From: a virus
Length of the DNA: 58,680 nt
IMG/VR virus record: IMGVR_UViG_3300036911_000012
Span: 1 to 58,680 of that record
Reading direction: 5' to 3' (one strand)
Positions 44,509-54,168 of the stretch are shown here, one piece after another. A program made the position numbers and the translations under genes. A model generated the notes under the pieces. That model ran no database searches. It saw only the letters and a list, made by a program, of their open reading frames with translations, and was not told the origin of the DNA. Position 1 is the first letter of the stretch. Each line of letters opens with the position of its first letter.

Positions 44509-44891
44509 CACCATGTCTCCCACCCGGTCATAAGGCCCGATCCGACGCAGTAGACCGCGCTCGTCGTAGCCATGGACGCGCTTGCGCCGACTTGGATCAC
44601 AACGCCGGTTGAAGATGTCACGCCTGACGTAGACCCGCATTCAGCCGAAGCCGAACCCTCATTGACGAGCACGGCGGCTATGCGGCCAGTCCCAGGTGCG
44701 CCGGCCCTGGCAGCAACGACAAGCGAAGCCGAACCGCTCAATGTTGCCTGGAAGGGAGTGAAGTTCGCGCCGCCGGTGGGGTTGTTTTGCACCCCCCCTC
44801 CACCACTCGATGAGATTCCGTCGGCAAGGGCACCGCTCGCTCCAAGAACGACTGCGGCGACGGTGGAGAGAAGCTTACTGCGAATCGACAT
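44508..44891 (-). CDS. Secreted small protein, 127 aa, upstream of the spike
   Basis: A signal peptide spans about 1-23 (MSIRSK, hydrophobic core, GALA before Asp24). A Gly-rich linker and a beta-rich domain of about 90 residues follow. It overlaps the preceding secreted gene by 17 bases and the spike gene by one base, so the three are probably translated together. It is perhaps a spike partner or chaperone. Confidence 0.65.
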   Translation of the reverse strand: MSIRSKLLSTVAAVVLGASGALADGISSSGGGGVQNNPTGGANFTPFQATLSGSASLVVAARAGAPGTGRIAAVLVNEGSASAECGSTSGVTSSTGVVIQVGASASMATTSAVYCVGSGLMTGWETW

Positions 44892-45249
44892 AGAGCGTGT
44901 CCGAAGTTATGGCGCACGTCGCCTGGATTGCATCGGAGGGGATGAACGGGGAGTACCTCGTGTAGGAGCCGCCCGGCTGTAGGAGAATCGCAGTGCCCTT
45001 CGTTGCGACCCCAGACCCAACATACACCCAGCAATTATCGCTTGTGTTGTTGTTCTCGATGGTTATAGATCGTCGAGGAGCCGCTGGATACGCTGCGACA
45101 GCCGCCAGTACAGTTTGAAACGTATTCCCTGCGGCTATACTCACAGACGCATTTGTCGTAGGTGCGGGAGCCACAGCCACTTCAGCCGTTGCGACAGCGG
45201 GCGCACTCAATAGTGCTACCGCCACCAGTGCCTGCCTAATGTACCACAT
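44875..45249 (-). CDS. Secreted small protein, 124 aa
   Basis: A signal peptide spans about 1-22 (MWYIR, hydrophobic core, ATA before Glu23), followed by a beta-rich domain with two or three Cys (NCWVYVGSG, ATCAIT). Its size and pattern resemble the next protein (44508-44891): both have IAAVL/ITIEN, VGxG and LxPG-type strands, so the two may be paralogues. Its start follows the palindrome copy at 45259-45274. Confidence 0.65.
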   Translation of the reverse strand: MWYIRQALVAVALLSAPAVATAEVAVAPAPTTNASVSIAAGNTFQTVLAAVAAYPAAPRRSITIENNNTSDNCWVYVGSGVATKGTAILLQPGGSYTRYSPFIPSDAIQATCAITSDTLYVDSQ

Positions 45250-45289
45250 GCGAACCTCTTACTTCCAGGAGTAGGCTGGTAGTGCGTAG

Positions 45290-47389
45290 CTAGTGGGGGC
45301 CGCCCTGTATTGTAGGTTGGACGACGTTCGTAACGGGGCCTTGGTTGCCATTGACCGGCGACCCCTGCTGATTGCCCTGCGCTTGTTGGGGGGCTTGTCC
45401 CGTGGCATGCCCTGGGACGCCCTGTGCCTGCGCAGCGCGAGCCGCCAACTGCTGTTGCTCGTTGAGCTGCTCGTCTGTCGGGACGATATCGTCGCCGGGC
45501 AACCCCAAACCATCCGCAACAGGGCGGAGCACCTTCGCACGCCCCTTGGGGCCGATGATCTGCATGTCGATGGGGTTTGCGGTCGCTTGCAGAAACTCCA
45601 ATTGGCGGGCTCGCTGCGTTTCTTTCTGCACGGCCACGTTGACGCCAAGCACCTTCACTTCTTCATCGCCTGTCAGGAGCCCCGTTGTGTCGGTAAGCAT
45701 GACAAGGTCATACAGCCCACCGAGCACGCCCTCCATAACGTCACGGTCCACATTGGCCGCCACTGTCTGCAATATCTTGGAGCTGTTGCTCATAAGCATC
45801 GAAAGCCCCGATGCGGTGCGCCCAATAGAGCCCGTCTGCGCCCCCGTCATATATCGGGGGATCGCGCTCATTTCATCGGCAAGCTCGGTCCACGCCGAGT
45901 ACACCGCCATCATTTCTTGCGAATTGTTGGTGGGCATAAAAAACGAAATGGCCGGTTCGGTGTTGTTTCCGAAGGGGTCCGACTTCACATGCCAGCGCTT
46001 CCACGGGTATAGGTCCTCTCCATCCTCGCCGGGTGCAAGCCTGTCGTCATTGACAGTAACTTGAGGACCGGAGGCGATGCTCAAGTTGTTGACCATGGCC
46101 CGCAGCGTGGCATTGCACACGTTCTGGATATCGGAGAGGATGTCGGGGAGACCGTTGCCCACAGGGGTGCCCGGAACCTTTTCAAAGCTCGTTATGTAGT
46201 ATTGGTGACGCTTACGAGGAGACGCCGCCATCTGAACCTTAATGACGTGCGAGCCAATCAACCACGCCTGCACAAAGTAATCACGCAACGGGTCCGATAT
46301 CTGCGCCGGGTCCATGCCCTGCTCTAGGAGAAACCTACCCTGCGCGGTTCCCTGAAACTCAAGGCAATCGATCATCCCCGACTGATTGAACCTCGGATTC
46401 TCGCGGTTCTCCAGGACAGACCGCTCGTTATCCGTTTGGTCCCAGGTATCCGAGATACCCCCGCGTCCATATTCTTCGAGGACAGCACGGACCTCCTCAA
46501 CATCGTACCCTGGAATATCCAGCAAGTCGTTGATCTCGGCGCGGGTGAACCTGGACCGCTCGATGACGCATGCGTCCGCGATATCCGATACACCAGGAGT
46601 CCAATATAAGTCGAAGGGCGATACCCGCGCCCATGTAAGTTTGGGTCTGGTGCGCGTGATCGCCTTACCCTTCACCCACTCCACATCCGTGCGGAGCCTA
46701 ACACTCGGCCCCTTAATGCACGCATATGGGAAAAGGGGAAGGTCCGTAAGAAACTCTGCGAGCGCGTGGTAAAACCCACCTTCATCAAGAATCTCTTCGA
46801 GCTTGTCTTCGGCGATCTTGGCGCGCTTGGACGCGTTGGCCTTTGCCGCTTGGCGCGCAGCTTCCAACAAGTCTGTTTGTCGATCACGAATTGCGTTGGG
46901 GTCGGGGAGCTTGCCCCCCTTCTGCATGAGCGCCGCAATCTCGCCGTGTATAAGCTGCGAAATGCTCTGACTTACTTCCGGGGGTATGTCGGGATTCGCA
47001 TCGGGAACAAGCCCCCACGCACGATCCGCCCCAAGGTAGACATCGCGCAAAAGCGAAGTTGTGCCCCTACACTTCATCGCGATAATGCGGGCGTAGACGG
47101 TAGACCCACCGAATTTTTTTATTTCTGCCAACTGATACGGGTCGTATTGTCCGTTGAAGGCGCGAAGCGCCACCAGTAGTCTTTCAGACCATCCACGAGC
47201 CGCATCGTCTCGATGCCGCCGCATCATAGTGTACTGGTCGTAGATAAATCCAGCGAGCGACGAACTCTGCGCAGCCGGGGGCGGCTGCATCTGGGCAGCC
47301 TTGCCCTGCGCGGCTTGGTCAAACTGGGCAGCGGTGTCCGTACTGTTTACCGCACGGAGCGCCCCTATAGCGCCGCCATTAGTTGCCAT
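45290..47389 (-). CDS. Portal protein
   Basis: A 699-aa protein with the build of a podovirus portal: a variable N-terminal 45 residues, a clip/stem region with RDVYLGADRAWGL (about 112-124) and WARVSPFDLYWTPG (about 249-262), an extended wing region, and a Gln/Ala/Gly-rich C-terminal tail (about 635-699). It forms the DNA channel at one capsid vertex and docks the terminase encoded next to it on the other strand. Palindrome copy 46972 lies inside. Confidence 0.85.
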   Translation of the reverse strand: MATNGGAIGALRAVNSTDTAAQFDQAAQGKAAQMQPPPAAQSSSLAGFIYDQYTMMRRHRDDAARGWSERLLVALRAFNGQYDPYQLAEIKKFGGSTVYARIIAMKCRGTTSLLRDVYLGADRAWGLVPDANPDIPPEVSQSISQLIHGEIAALMQKGGKLPDPNAIRDRQTDLLEAARQAAKANASKRAKIAEDKLEEILDEGGFYHALAEFLTDLPLFPYACIKGPSVRLRTDVEWVKGKAITRTRPKLTWARVSPFDLYWTPGVSDIADACVIERSRFTRAEINDLLDIPGYDVEEVRAVLEEYGRGGISDTWDQTDNERSVLENRENPRFNQSGMIDCLEFQGTAQGRFLLEQGMDPAQISDPLRDYFVQAWLIGSHVIKVQMAASPRKRHQYYITSFEKVPGTPVGNGLPDILSDIQNVCNATLRAMVNNLSIASGPQVTVNDDRLAPGEDGEDLYPWKRWHVKSDPFGNNTEPAISFFMPTNNSQEMMAVYSAWTELADEMSAIPRYMTGAQTGSIGRTASGLSMLMSNSSKILQTVAANVDRDVMEGVLGGLYDLVMLTDTTGLLTGDEEVKVLGVNVAVQKETQRARQLEFLQATANPIDMQIIGPKGRAKVLRPVADGLGLPGDDIVPTDEQLNEQQQLAARAAQAQGVPGHATGQAPQQAQGNQQGSPVNGNQGPVTNVVQPTIQGGPH

Positions 47390-47443
47390 AACGCCCCGAG
47401 TGTGCTATCTGAGGTAGTCCCCCAGCCATTAGGACCATACACT

Positions 47444-47953
47444 ATGGCGATACCCATGTCAAACCCCAAAATACGGGTTGATAACCCCAGCATAGGCGAC
47501 GACGAAGAACGCGCTATGCGCATGCTTGCAACCGAGCTGGCGCGGGACATACGAGACCCCCTAGATATCATCGCTGGCTTCGGGCTCACCGAACGAGACT
47601 ACGACGCGCTATCCAAGACGCGACGATTTCAAGCTATGCTCGCAGGAGCTAGTAAAGACTGGGCGGCTGCTGAGAATACGCCCGAACGCATCAAGCTGCA
47701 AAGTATGGTGCTAATTGAAGAGGCCCTTCCAAAATTATTTCAGGAACTCACAAACAAAGAAAATACACTGACAAGCCGCGCCGATTTATTTGGCAGGATC
47801 GCCAAAATTGGCGGCCTGGGGAACGCTCCCCCCGCCAAAGACCACAGCGGCGAACAATTCTCCATTGTCATCAACTTAGGGTCCGACAAAGCCCCCGTCA
47901 TCATCCAACAAGACTTACCCCCCAGAGTAACCGACGACTACGAGGATTTATAA
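47444..47953 (+). CDS. Putative terminase small subunit, 169 aa
   Basis: A helical protein with an HTH-like stretch (PLDIIAGFGLTERDYDAL, about 38-55), a central helix and a beta-rich end; this and its place directly before the large subunit fit a small terminase that recognises the packaging site. Stop and start overlap by one base (TAATG), so translation is coupled. The gene runs opposite to all surrounding virion genes. Palindrome copy 47915 is in frame near the C-terminus. Confidence 0.7.
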   Translation: MAIPMSNPKIRVDNPSIGDDEERAMRMLATELARDIRDPLDIIAGFGLTERDYDALSKTRRFQAMLAGASKDWAAAENTPERIKLQSMVLIEEALPKLFQELTNKENTLTSRADLFGRIAKIGGLGNAPPAKDHSGEQFSIVINLGSDKAPVIIQQDLPPRVTDDYEDL

Positions 47954-49404
47954 TGGGCGCGCTCGTATATAATGCCCCGCCAACATGCGCCGCACTAATG
48001 AAATCGGAATCGTTTGGCAGGCTCATAGCGGGGCCTGTAGGCTCTGGCAAGACCACGGCGATGATTATGGAGCTGCTACGTAGAGCATGCGAGCAAGCCC
48101 CCGGCGACGACGGTTTACGCCACACGCGGTTCGCCATCGTGCGACAGACCCTATCTCAGCTCAAACTCACCATCCTCAAAGATATACACCTCTGGTTGGC
48201 GGGAGTGCATGAATGGCGCGTGTCCGAGAGCACAATCTTCGTTCGTTTCGGTAGTGTGCGCTCGGAATGGCTGCTCATCCCTCTGGAGGAAATGGAAGAC
48301 CAGCGCAGACTTCTATCGTCGCAGTTGACCGGCGCATGGATTTCTGAGGCCATCGAAATCGACCTCGACCTTGTGTCCCCCCTAGCGGGACGTTGCGGGC
48401 GCTTCCCCTCTGGAAGATACGGGGTTCCGACGTGGCGGGGCATCATCGCCGACACCAATTTTCCAACTATAGGTAGCGCGTGGCAGGTATTTATGGAAAA
48501 CCCGCCGCCCATGTTTCAGATATTCAAACAGCCTGGGGGGCGCACGGCTGGCGCTGAGAACTTGGAATGGCTCAACCAGACAGCCGACACCATTAACCTA
48601 GACCCAACTGACCCAATCCGTATCCAACGTGGGCGAGACTTCTACGCGCTCAACGCCCAAAACACCAATATCGACTGGGTGCATAGGTATGTGGACGCCC
48701 AATACGGCGCAGACCCCAGCGGCACAGCCGTATTCAAAGCTAGCTTCCGCCGAGCGTTCCATGTCGTACGTGACCTGGAGCCGACAGCCAATCGGATGAT
48801 TTTAATTGGACAGGACTTTGGTCGGCAGCCGTGGAGTTTGATAACGCAGCTCGACCATAAGGGGCGGCTCCTAGTGTTAGAGGAAGTCGATGGGACCGAC
48901 ACGGGGCTTGAACAGCACATCAAGACCTCCCTGCGCCCGGCGATCATGCAAGAACAGTACATGGGGCACCCTGTCGCCGTGGTCGGAGACCCTGCGGGGC
49001 GCAACAGATCAAGCCTGTTTGAGATGAACGAATACGACTTGTTTCGGACGATGGGGTTTACCGCGTTCCCCGCCCCCACGAACGACCTAGACCCCCGGTT
49101 GCGCGCCGTCGAGAGCTTCCTGCTCATGCAGCGAGAGGGGGGTCCGGCTATCTTGATAGACGAGGACAAGTGCCCGAGACTGATTGAGGGGCTGGGCGGG
49201 CAATACCGCTTTGCAAACACCCGAGGCGGCGTGTCAAAGCCGACTCCCGACAAAAATAAATGGTCTCATGTATGCGACACGCTGCAATATGTGTGCTTGG
49301 TAGCGAGCAACGCCGGCGCATATGGGATGATCTATGGGCGAGTTATGGGGCCAATAGGTCCAAGGAACACTGGCCCCAAATTCTCAAGCCGCGCGTGGAC
49401 GTAG
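47953..49404 (+). CDS. Terminase large subunit
   Basis: A 483-aa packaging motor and nuclease. The N-terminal ATPase has Walker A (AGPVGSGKT, Lys33) and a Walker B-like region (GAWISEAIEID, about 128-138). The C-terminal nuclease has the acidic residues expected of an RNase H fold in GQDFGRQ (about 278), VVGDPAG (about 343) and HVCDTLQY (about 440). It cuts and pumps DNA into the head through the portal. It is convergent with the lysis cassette, with only 20 bases and one palindrome copy (49406-49421) between. Confidence 0.9.
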   Translation: MGALVYNAPPTCAALMKSESFGRLIAGPVGSGKTTAMIMELLRRACEQAPGDDGLRHTRFAIVRQTLSQLKLTILKDIHLWLAGVHEWRVSESTIFVRFGSVRSEWLLIPLEEMEDQRRLLSSQLTGAWISEAIEIDLDLVSPLAGRCGRFPSGRYGVPTWRGIIADTNFPTIGSAWQVFMENPPPMFQIFKQPGGRTAGAENLEWLNQTADTINLDPTDPIRIQRGRDFYALNAQNTNIDWVHRYVDAQYGADPSGTAVFKASFRRAFHVVRDLEPTANRMILIGQDFGRQPWSLITQLDHKGRLLVLEEVDGTDTGLEQHIKTSLRPAIMQEQYMGHPVAVVGDPAGRNRSSLFEMNEYDLFRTMGFTAFPAPTNDLDPRLRAVESFLLMQREGGPAILIDEDKCPRLIEGLGGQYRFANTRGGVSKPTPDKNKWSHVCDTLQYVCLVASNAGAYGMIYGRVMGPIGPRNTGPKFSSRAWT

Positions 49405-49424
49405 CCTACTCTTGGGAGTAGTCA

Positions 49425-49673
49425 TCACGACTTCCACTGCCAATGCTGCGTTATATACGTTCCGACCGTGGCGGCTACCGCGACTGCGCCAGCATACCAG
49501 TGTTGTCGTTGTTCAACGTTGCGTATTCGGTCCTCAAGTTTATTACTTCGTACGTCGAACCGCATGTCCAGAGCATTATGCCGATCATCCTGGATTTTTC
49601 CTTGGTCCAACAGCATTTCGACTTTACCCTCGATCCGCCCGAGCGCCATGTGTATATCGTCAACTGAGGGCAC
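49425..49673 (-). CDS. Small protein with coiled coil and one membrane segment (lysis region)
   Basis: An 82-aa protein: a helical, charged N-terminal part (IHMALGRIEGKVEMLL and following) ending in a hydrophobic segment (about 61-76) next to WQWKS. This layout is that of haemolysin XhlA-like or holin-accessory proteins. GTG 49673 is chosen (GGGAG about 9 bases upstream); TTG 49688 is possible. It is the last gene of the lysis cassette. Confidence 0.6.
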   Translation of the reverse strand: MPSVDDIHMALGRIEGKVEMLLDQGKIQDDRHNALDMRFDVRSNKLEDRIRNVEQRQHWYAGAVAVAATVGTYITQHWQWKS

Positions 49674-49707
49674 GAGTCCAACTCCCAAGCATCACTTATA
49701 TAATGAA

Positions 49708-49742
49708 AGCGCCGCACGTATGCGACGCTCATGCGGGGCGCT
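49708..49742 (-). terminator. Hairpin terminator within the lysis cassette
   Basis: On the minus strand, 49742-49732 pairs with 49716-49708 (9 bp with a bulge) and is followed by TTTCATTATAT. It would reduce transcription from the lysis genes into the small gene at 49425. Confidence 0.5.
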
Positions 49743-49747
49743 CGTCC

Positions 49748-49966
49748 TCACTTGGGAACGAGGTCGCACCCCATGCCGATCCACCAGAAATGGGCGGCTA
49801 GAAAGCCGACGACTACTCCCACAACCCAGGGCAGCGGCGGCCACGCCTTGGAAAATTCCCACACCGTACGTGAGAGCGTCGCTCTACCCGTGTGAAGCGC
49901 CCACCACTCGAAGCCGCCGAAACTGACGGCGATCACGAGAATCCATACTACCCAGACCACCTGCAT
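49748..49966 (-). CDS. Small membrane protein, 72 aa
   Basis: Two hydrophobic segments (about 3-20 and 46-63) separated by a polar stretch, with many Trp. In a lysis cassette such a protein is a candidate antiholin or second holin. No family motif was recognised. Confidence 0.6.
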   Translation of the reverse strand: MQVVWVVWILVIAVSFGGFEWWALHTGRATLSRTVWEFSKAWPPLPWVVGVVVGFLAAHFWWIGMGCDLVPK

Positions 49967-49977
49967 AGGCTACTCCG

Positions 49978-50565
49978 TTAGTTCCCAGGCATCGGTTGCT
50001 GCGCGGTCGGCGCAACCAACTGGAGTGTTGGCACGTTCGCGCATGCCTGCGCAAACAGATTGATCGGCGTCGCGTTGACGCTGATGCTGATCGGCAGGTT
50101 GCCGATGAACTTTTGCGCCATCACGGCTTCTTCGGTGAAGACCGTGTTGCAGGCCACATTGTCGCAGAGATGGCGCGCGGCGATGATGGCGAGACGCTTC
50201 GCCTCGATGTCCGTGGCGAGCTTACCCGTGAACACGCCAGGATGCGCCTTGAGGACTTCGCCGAGCGGAGCGAATGCCGTCCAGCAAGCTGCTCCATTGC
50301 CGTCCTTGATGCTCGTATTCGTGGCCAACGTTTCCGCTGCGGAAAAGTCGGATGCGAATAGGTCAGCGAGGCCAGCGAGAGGACCCGCCTGGGCCGCCCC
50401 CGTCGCATCGGTGGACGGCTGCACAGTGGGAAGATCGCTTGGCGTTGAGCGAAGCGCCATCACCATCGCAGGCGTCATCTTCGTCAGGTTTGTACCCAGC
50501 GGCTCCGCCGCATGCGCCGCCCCCGCAAACAACAAGAGCGCCGCCAGGGCGCTACCCCAGCGCAC
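49978..50565 (-). CDS. Secreted protein in lysis cassette, 195 aa (GTG start)
   Basis: The GTG at 50565 overlaps the holin-like gene stop by one base (TAGTG) and opens with a signal peptide (about 1-20, ending AHA before Ala-Glu). The mature protein is helical, with four Cys residues (CWTAF, LCDNVAC, ACANV) suited to disulphides. The position between holin-like genes suggests a periplasmic lysis factor, but it does not look like a known spanin. Confidence 0.65.
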   Translation of the reverse strand: MRWGSALAALLLFAGAAHAAEPLGTNLTKMTPAMVMALRSTPSDLPTVQPSTDATGAAQAGPLAGLADLFASDFSAAETLATNTSIKDGNGAACWTAFAPLGEVLKAHPGVFTGKLATDIEAKRLAIIAARHLCDNVACNTVFTEEAVMAQKFIGNLPISISVNATPINLFAQACANVPTLQLVAPTAQQPMPGN

Positions 50566-50756
50566 TATTTGCCCCCTGCCGGGATCGTCGTCCCCGGCTT
50601 GTTCGTAATGGCGGACCACACAGCCACAGCGCACGTCGCCACAGCGGTGGCAATAATCGTGTCCTGATCCGTGGTCCCGAACCCGTAGTGCGTGGCAGCC
50701 GCCACAACACCGGGGATCAACGCGCGAAGGATACCGCCAAACTGGTCAATGTTCAC
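50565..50756 (-). CDS. Holin-like protein, 63 aa (GTG start)
   Basis: MNIDQFGGILRALIPGVVAAATHYGF followed by a second hydrophobic segment ending in VWSAITNK is the pattern I associate with the Pam3-gp28-like phage holins. Two membrane segments (about 9-25 and 33-51). AGGAG lies 7 bases before the GTG. It follows the endolysin gene, the normal lysis order. Confidence 0.7.
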   Translation of the reverse strand: MNIDQFGGILRALIPGVVAAATHYGFGTTDQDTIIATAVATCAVAVWSAITNKPGTTIPAGGK

Positions 50757-50787
50757 TGTTCTCTCCTCATGCTAAGGCGTCACACGC

Positions 50788-51633
50788 CTATTCGGTAAGT
50801 GCTTTGATCGTTTCTGCGCTCAGGATGCCATTGTCGACGGGCAGCCCTTTGGAGGTCTCGAAGTCGTTGAGCGCCTTGCGCGAGTTCGGCCCCCACCAGC
50901 CGTCAACGCCGTACGTGTCGAACCCAGCCTTGGTCAACTCATATTGCGCCCACTTGACGGTCCCGACTGCGTACCCACTGGAAGTAGCCGGCCCCTCTGA
51001 ATAGCCTATTCCTGCCCTTTGGAGGGCCGCCAGAGCCTGTTGGTGGTTCCCCAGGTTGATGACTGGCCCATTGGCGCGACCCGAGCCCACGAGCGCCCAA
51101 ACGGCCTGCCAGTCGCCCTCGTCGCAGTACGCCAAAATCTCCGGGTATTGCACAAACAGCGCCACCGAGCATTCAAGCATATGATCGGCGCTTGTTACCA
51201 TTGATGGCGTATCGAGAAGGGGTAATCCAGTCAGCCTTGCCAACATCGCGAAGTTGTCATGCCCCGTAATTTGGATGAGCCCCTGCCCTCGGAAACGCCA
51301 CCCATCGTCGGGACCAACATTGCCCATGCGCCCGCCGTAGACGCGATCCGCGAACTTCTCAGGTTGAAACGCGTACGGCGCTGCACTCTCGACGGTCGGA
51401 AACTTGCCGGGGAAAATCTGACATGCGCGCTCGGCGCTGTAATTGAGGTTTTCCATGAGCGCAGTGAACCCGCCCGACTCTTCAAGCGCGGTCGAGAGAA
51501 ACCCCAAAACGCGGTTCGGCGTAACAACGCCATACTTCGCGAAGACTGCATCGGCACGGTCAACGATACCCGCAACGATCTCCGAGTGCGCACGGGGTGC
51601 GGCGGCAAGGAGCTGTTGTGCTGTAATGGTCAT
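50788..51633 (-). CDS. Endolysin: GH19 (chitinase-like) domain plus peptidoglycan-binding domain
   Basis: A 281-aa enzyme. Residues 1-205 are a GH19-type domain with the catalytic region ALEESGGF (Glu50/51), MENLNYSAE (about 59-67), then GGRMGN and FRGQGLIQITGHDNF (about 99-130). Residues about 218-281 look like a PG_binding_1 domain (YGVDGWWGPNSRKALNDF). It cuts the glycan of the cell wall at the end of infection. There is no signal peptide, so it needs a holin. The ATG at 51633 lies 4 bases from the palindrome copy at 51638-51653, which supplies GGGAG. Confidence 0.88.
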   Translation of the reverse strand: MTITAQQLLAAAPRAHSEIVAGIVDRADAVFAKYGVVTPNRVLGFLSTALEESGGFTALMENLNYSAERACQIFPGKFPTVESAAPYAFQPEKFADRVYGGRMGNVGPDDGWRFRGQGLIQITGHDNFAMLARLTGLPLLDTPSMVTSADHMLECSVALFVQYPEILAYCDEGDWQAVWALVGSGRANGPVINLGNHQQALAALQRAGIGYSEGPATSSGYAVGTVKWAQYELTKAGFDTYGVDGWWGPNSRKALNDFETSKGLPVDNGILSAETIKALTE

Positions 51634-51688
51634 ATGATTACTCCCAAGAGTCACCTGACGGAGCACCCCTCCCCCAGGATGCTCATGC

Positions 51689-54100
51689 TCAACCTCCGTA
51701 GGCCCATTGATACGTGCCTGAAACGTTCGTGCAACCCACGCGCTGCGAACTCGTGCCGGTCGAGGAAGGCACCCCAAGATACGTCGGCGAAGCCGGGGCG
51801 TTGCTTACGAACGCTTGCAACCCGACCAAATAAGCCAAGCACGAAGGCAGGGTTCCTCCAATTGTATAAGTTGGGTATATTGGAAGCGCAAAGCCTCCGC
51901 CGGCCTGATTGTAGTTGTTCTGCCCTGTTACCGTCGTTGTCGTGCCGGGCAGGAAATTGCTGTTATACGCTTCGTTGTTTACGAACACACTATTGCCAAA
52001 CGTCGCACTGGAAAACGTCTCATCTGGGCTGTTGGACCATGTGTTGTTTATAAACTGTAGATAGTTATTCGAACCGCTAAATGCAATTTGTTGATTGGCC
52101 GCATTCTCAAAGTCCGACGACTGCACAACGCCATTCGACGTTCCTACGAACGACAAGTTGTTGTAATTACCTTCTATATCAGCGCCAATTATCGACCACG
52201 CTTGCCCCCCGCCAATCGCGATAGCCGCACCTGCCAACTGATTCCCGCTATTAAAGATCCCATCTCCCCATATACGCGCCGCGTTACAACTGCTACCAGT
52301 TGAGCAATCAATCGCATTCCCGTTGGTGTTAACTATCAAATTGTTGGTGATATACGGTGCGTAGGATGATGAAATAGCCAGTCCAACGTTCCATCTACCA
52401 TCTATCGTGACGCGATCGACCACGAAATCGCTATTGTTCCCGACGCGGATTGCGATACCACTTGCCGCACCGTACTGATCCAGCCGCATGTTCATTACCG
52501 AGAAACTCGTATATGCGGCGTAGTTTTGTGCGGGGGATACATACTTAATGCCTGTTGTTTGCGTAGGAGCTTCCCATCGGAGTGCCGTGCAGCCGCCTTG
52601 ACCGGAAATATTATACAGCCCGTAGTCGCTCTCTAGTAGCGTAGCAGTCAACAGCGCCGTCCCGCACGGGAGTTGCAGTTTCGTTCCCGACGAAGCCGTG
52701 AGCGCGGCCTGAAGCGCCACAGTGTCATCGTGCGTCGCCAGTCCGCCGGAGAGGGTCTGACTTGATGCGTTCGCCAACACGAGAGTGTTCGTGCCGCCGC
52801 CAGAAACGATAGTCGAGAGCAAAAACCCATTCGTCGCCGTCGCGCTCGGCGCTAGCGCCAGCCAATCCGGGCGGTGTGAATCGTTTTCATTGTTGTCTTT
52901 CCATGTCGAGGTCGAAGTGACCCCGACGAATTGCATGAGGTTTAGCGCAGCGCCGCTGGAGACTGTCGTCAGGTTGAACGTGGCGCCGGTGCCCGCCCCT
53001 GACGAACTGGCTTGTCCGACTGTCGATGCCGCAGGTTCCCAATAGTACCCCGGAGCCGTTACCGTCACCGTCGCGACCGCAGAGCCCGAGAGCGTCGCTA
53101 CAGTCAGCACCGTGCCATCTGTGAGCGTTATGGTGTCCCCGACCGCGTACCCGGAGCCCCCCGCCGCCACGTTCGCCGCGCTCACGACGAAAATGCTGCG
53201 TGACACGACGTAACTCGACGGAATCGTCCCCGTCCCTGGGGGGTTCCACGAAATTGTATTATAGTTTGTCGGTGACAGCAGAGCGTTGCCCGTCGAGACG
53301 CTGACCGGCGTTATCGCAGGCCCGACTCCGCCGTAAGCATCGACGGCTTGCACGGTATAATAATACGTCGTGCTACCTGTCGCCCCCGTTGGCGTTATCG
53401 TCAGCCCTGTTGGCGGGTTGAGCGAGAATGTCGGACCGCAGCCATTGACGCGAACCCCCTCGCCGGTCACAAAATCAATCGCGGCGCTGAGCGATATGTT
53501 CGCCGAGCCCGAGGCGCACGTTGCCGACACGCTTTGACCCGACATAGAGACGTTGGTCAGTGCGACCGGGAGCGGCTGGTAGAGCGCTGCGCCACCCAAA
53601 GGCGTCGCCCATGTGCCGTCGCCGCGCCAAAACGTCGTCGATGCAGCCCCCGTCCCACTGTTGAGATTGGCGACCGGAAGATTGCCGGTGACCTGTGTCC
53701 CGAGGTTGACGGTCGCAGCCGTCGCCAGCGCGCCGAATGCAACCCCGCCGGTTTTTGTGCATGCCAGCGCCAATGATCCTGATGAGTTTGTGCAATCTCC
53801 GGTATGAGCGGGTTCCTGCGCGGCCTGTAGCGTGCCCGTCGCCTGCGTCGACAGGTTGACCGTGGTCTGCGTCCCTGCATATATCTGGGCATCCAGGGTC
53901 GTTAAATTCGTCAGGATGCTGTTGAACGTCGCGCCCGGCACGCGCCCGAGCCCGTTCGTCCAGGGCACAGCATTGATCTGGTTCTGCACCGACGTGGGGG
54001 TGACCTGCGCCTGTGCGCAGAGGCTACTCCCAAGAGTAAGCGCCAGGGCCGCCACAAGCGCCATAACACGCGCCAATATTTCAGTCACGAACGAGCCCAT
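51689..54100 (-). CDS. Large tailspike/fibre protein with Sec signal peptide, 803 aa
   Basis: The ATG at 54100 follows GGAG 8 bases upstream and gives a signal peptide (about 1-32, ending AQA before Gln). A short N-terminal module is nearly identical at DNA level to that of the gene at 54157. Then come Gly/Thr-rich strands, a fibronectin-like segment near 230-290 and a right-handed beta-helix (about 500-720) with repeated short strands rich in Asn, Gly and Ile. This is the architecture of a receptor-binding or depolymerising tailspike. The shared N-terminus may be a common virion anchor. Confidence 0.75.
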   Translation of the reverse strand: MGSFVTEILARVMALVAALALTLGSSLCAQAQVTPTSVQNQINAVPWTNGLGRVPGATFNSILTNLTTLDAQIYAGTQTTVNLSTQATGTLQAAQEPAHTGDCTNSSGSLALACTKTGGVAFGALATAATVNLGTQVTGNLPVANLNSGTGAASTTFWRGDGTWATPLGGAALYQPLPVALTNVSMSGQSVSATCASGSANISLSAAIDFVTGEGVRVNGCGPTFSLNPPTGLTITPTGATGSTTYYYTVQAVDAYGGVGPAITPVSVSTGNALLSPTNYNTISWNPPGTGTIPSSYVVSRSIFVVSAANVAAGGSGYAVGDTITLTDGTVLTVATLSGSAVATVTVTAPGYYWEPAASTVGQASSSGAGTGATFNLTTVSSGAALNLMQFVGVTSTSTWKDNNENDSHRPDWLALAPSATATNGFLLSTIVSGGGTNTLVLANASSQTLSGGLATHDDTVALQAALTASSGTKLQLPCGTALLTATLLESDYGLYNISGQGGCTALRWEAPTQTTGIKYVSPAQNYAAYTSFSVMNMRLDQYGAASGIAIRVGNNSDFVVDRVTIDGRWNVGLAISSSYAPYITNNLIVNTNGNAIDCSTGSSCNAARIWGDGIFNSGNQLAGAAIAIGGGQAWSIIGADIEGNYNNLSFVGTSNGVVQSSDFENAANQQIAFSGSNNYLQFINNTWSNSPDETFSSATFGNSVFVNNEAYNSNFLPGTTTTVTGQNNYNQAGGGFALPIYPTYTIGGTLPSCLAYLVGLQAFVSNAPASPTYLGVPSSTGTSSQRVGCTNVSGTYQWAYGG
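53907..54055 (-). repeat. 149-bp duplicated fibre N-terminal module, copy 1
   Basis: 148 of 149 bases match 55283-55431. The block encodes the last part of the signal peptide and about 35 following residues of both fibre genes, and includes one palindrome copy (54024). Confidence 0.97.
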
Positions 54101-54120
54101 CCGCCTACTCCGAGGCTTCA

Positions 54121-54168
54121 TCACAGTTTTTAGCATAGTTTTTATCACAGTTTTTATCACAGTTTTTG
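54121..54168 (-). repeat. 12-bp tandem repeat, four units
   Basis: Four units of TCACAGTTTTTA (second and fourth diverged) lie across the end of the 436-aa fibre gene and the gap before the 803-aa gene. The fibre stop codon is inside the last unit. It is perhaps a spacer; I see no further structure. Confidence 0.9.
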
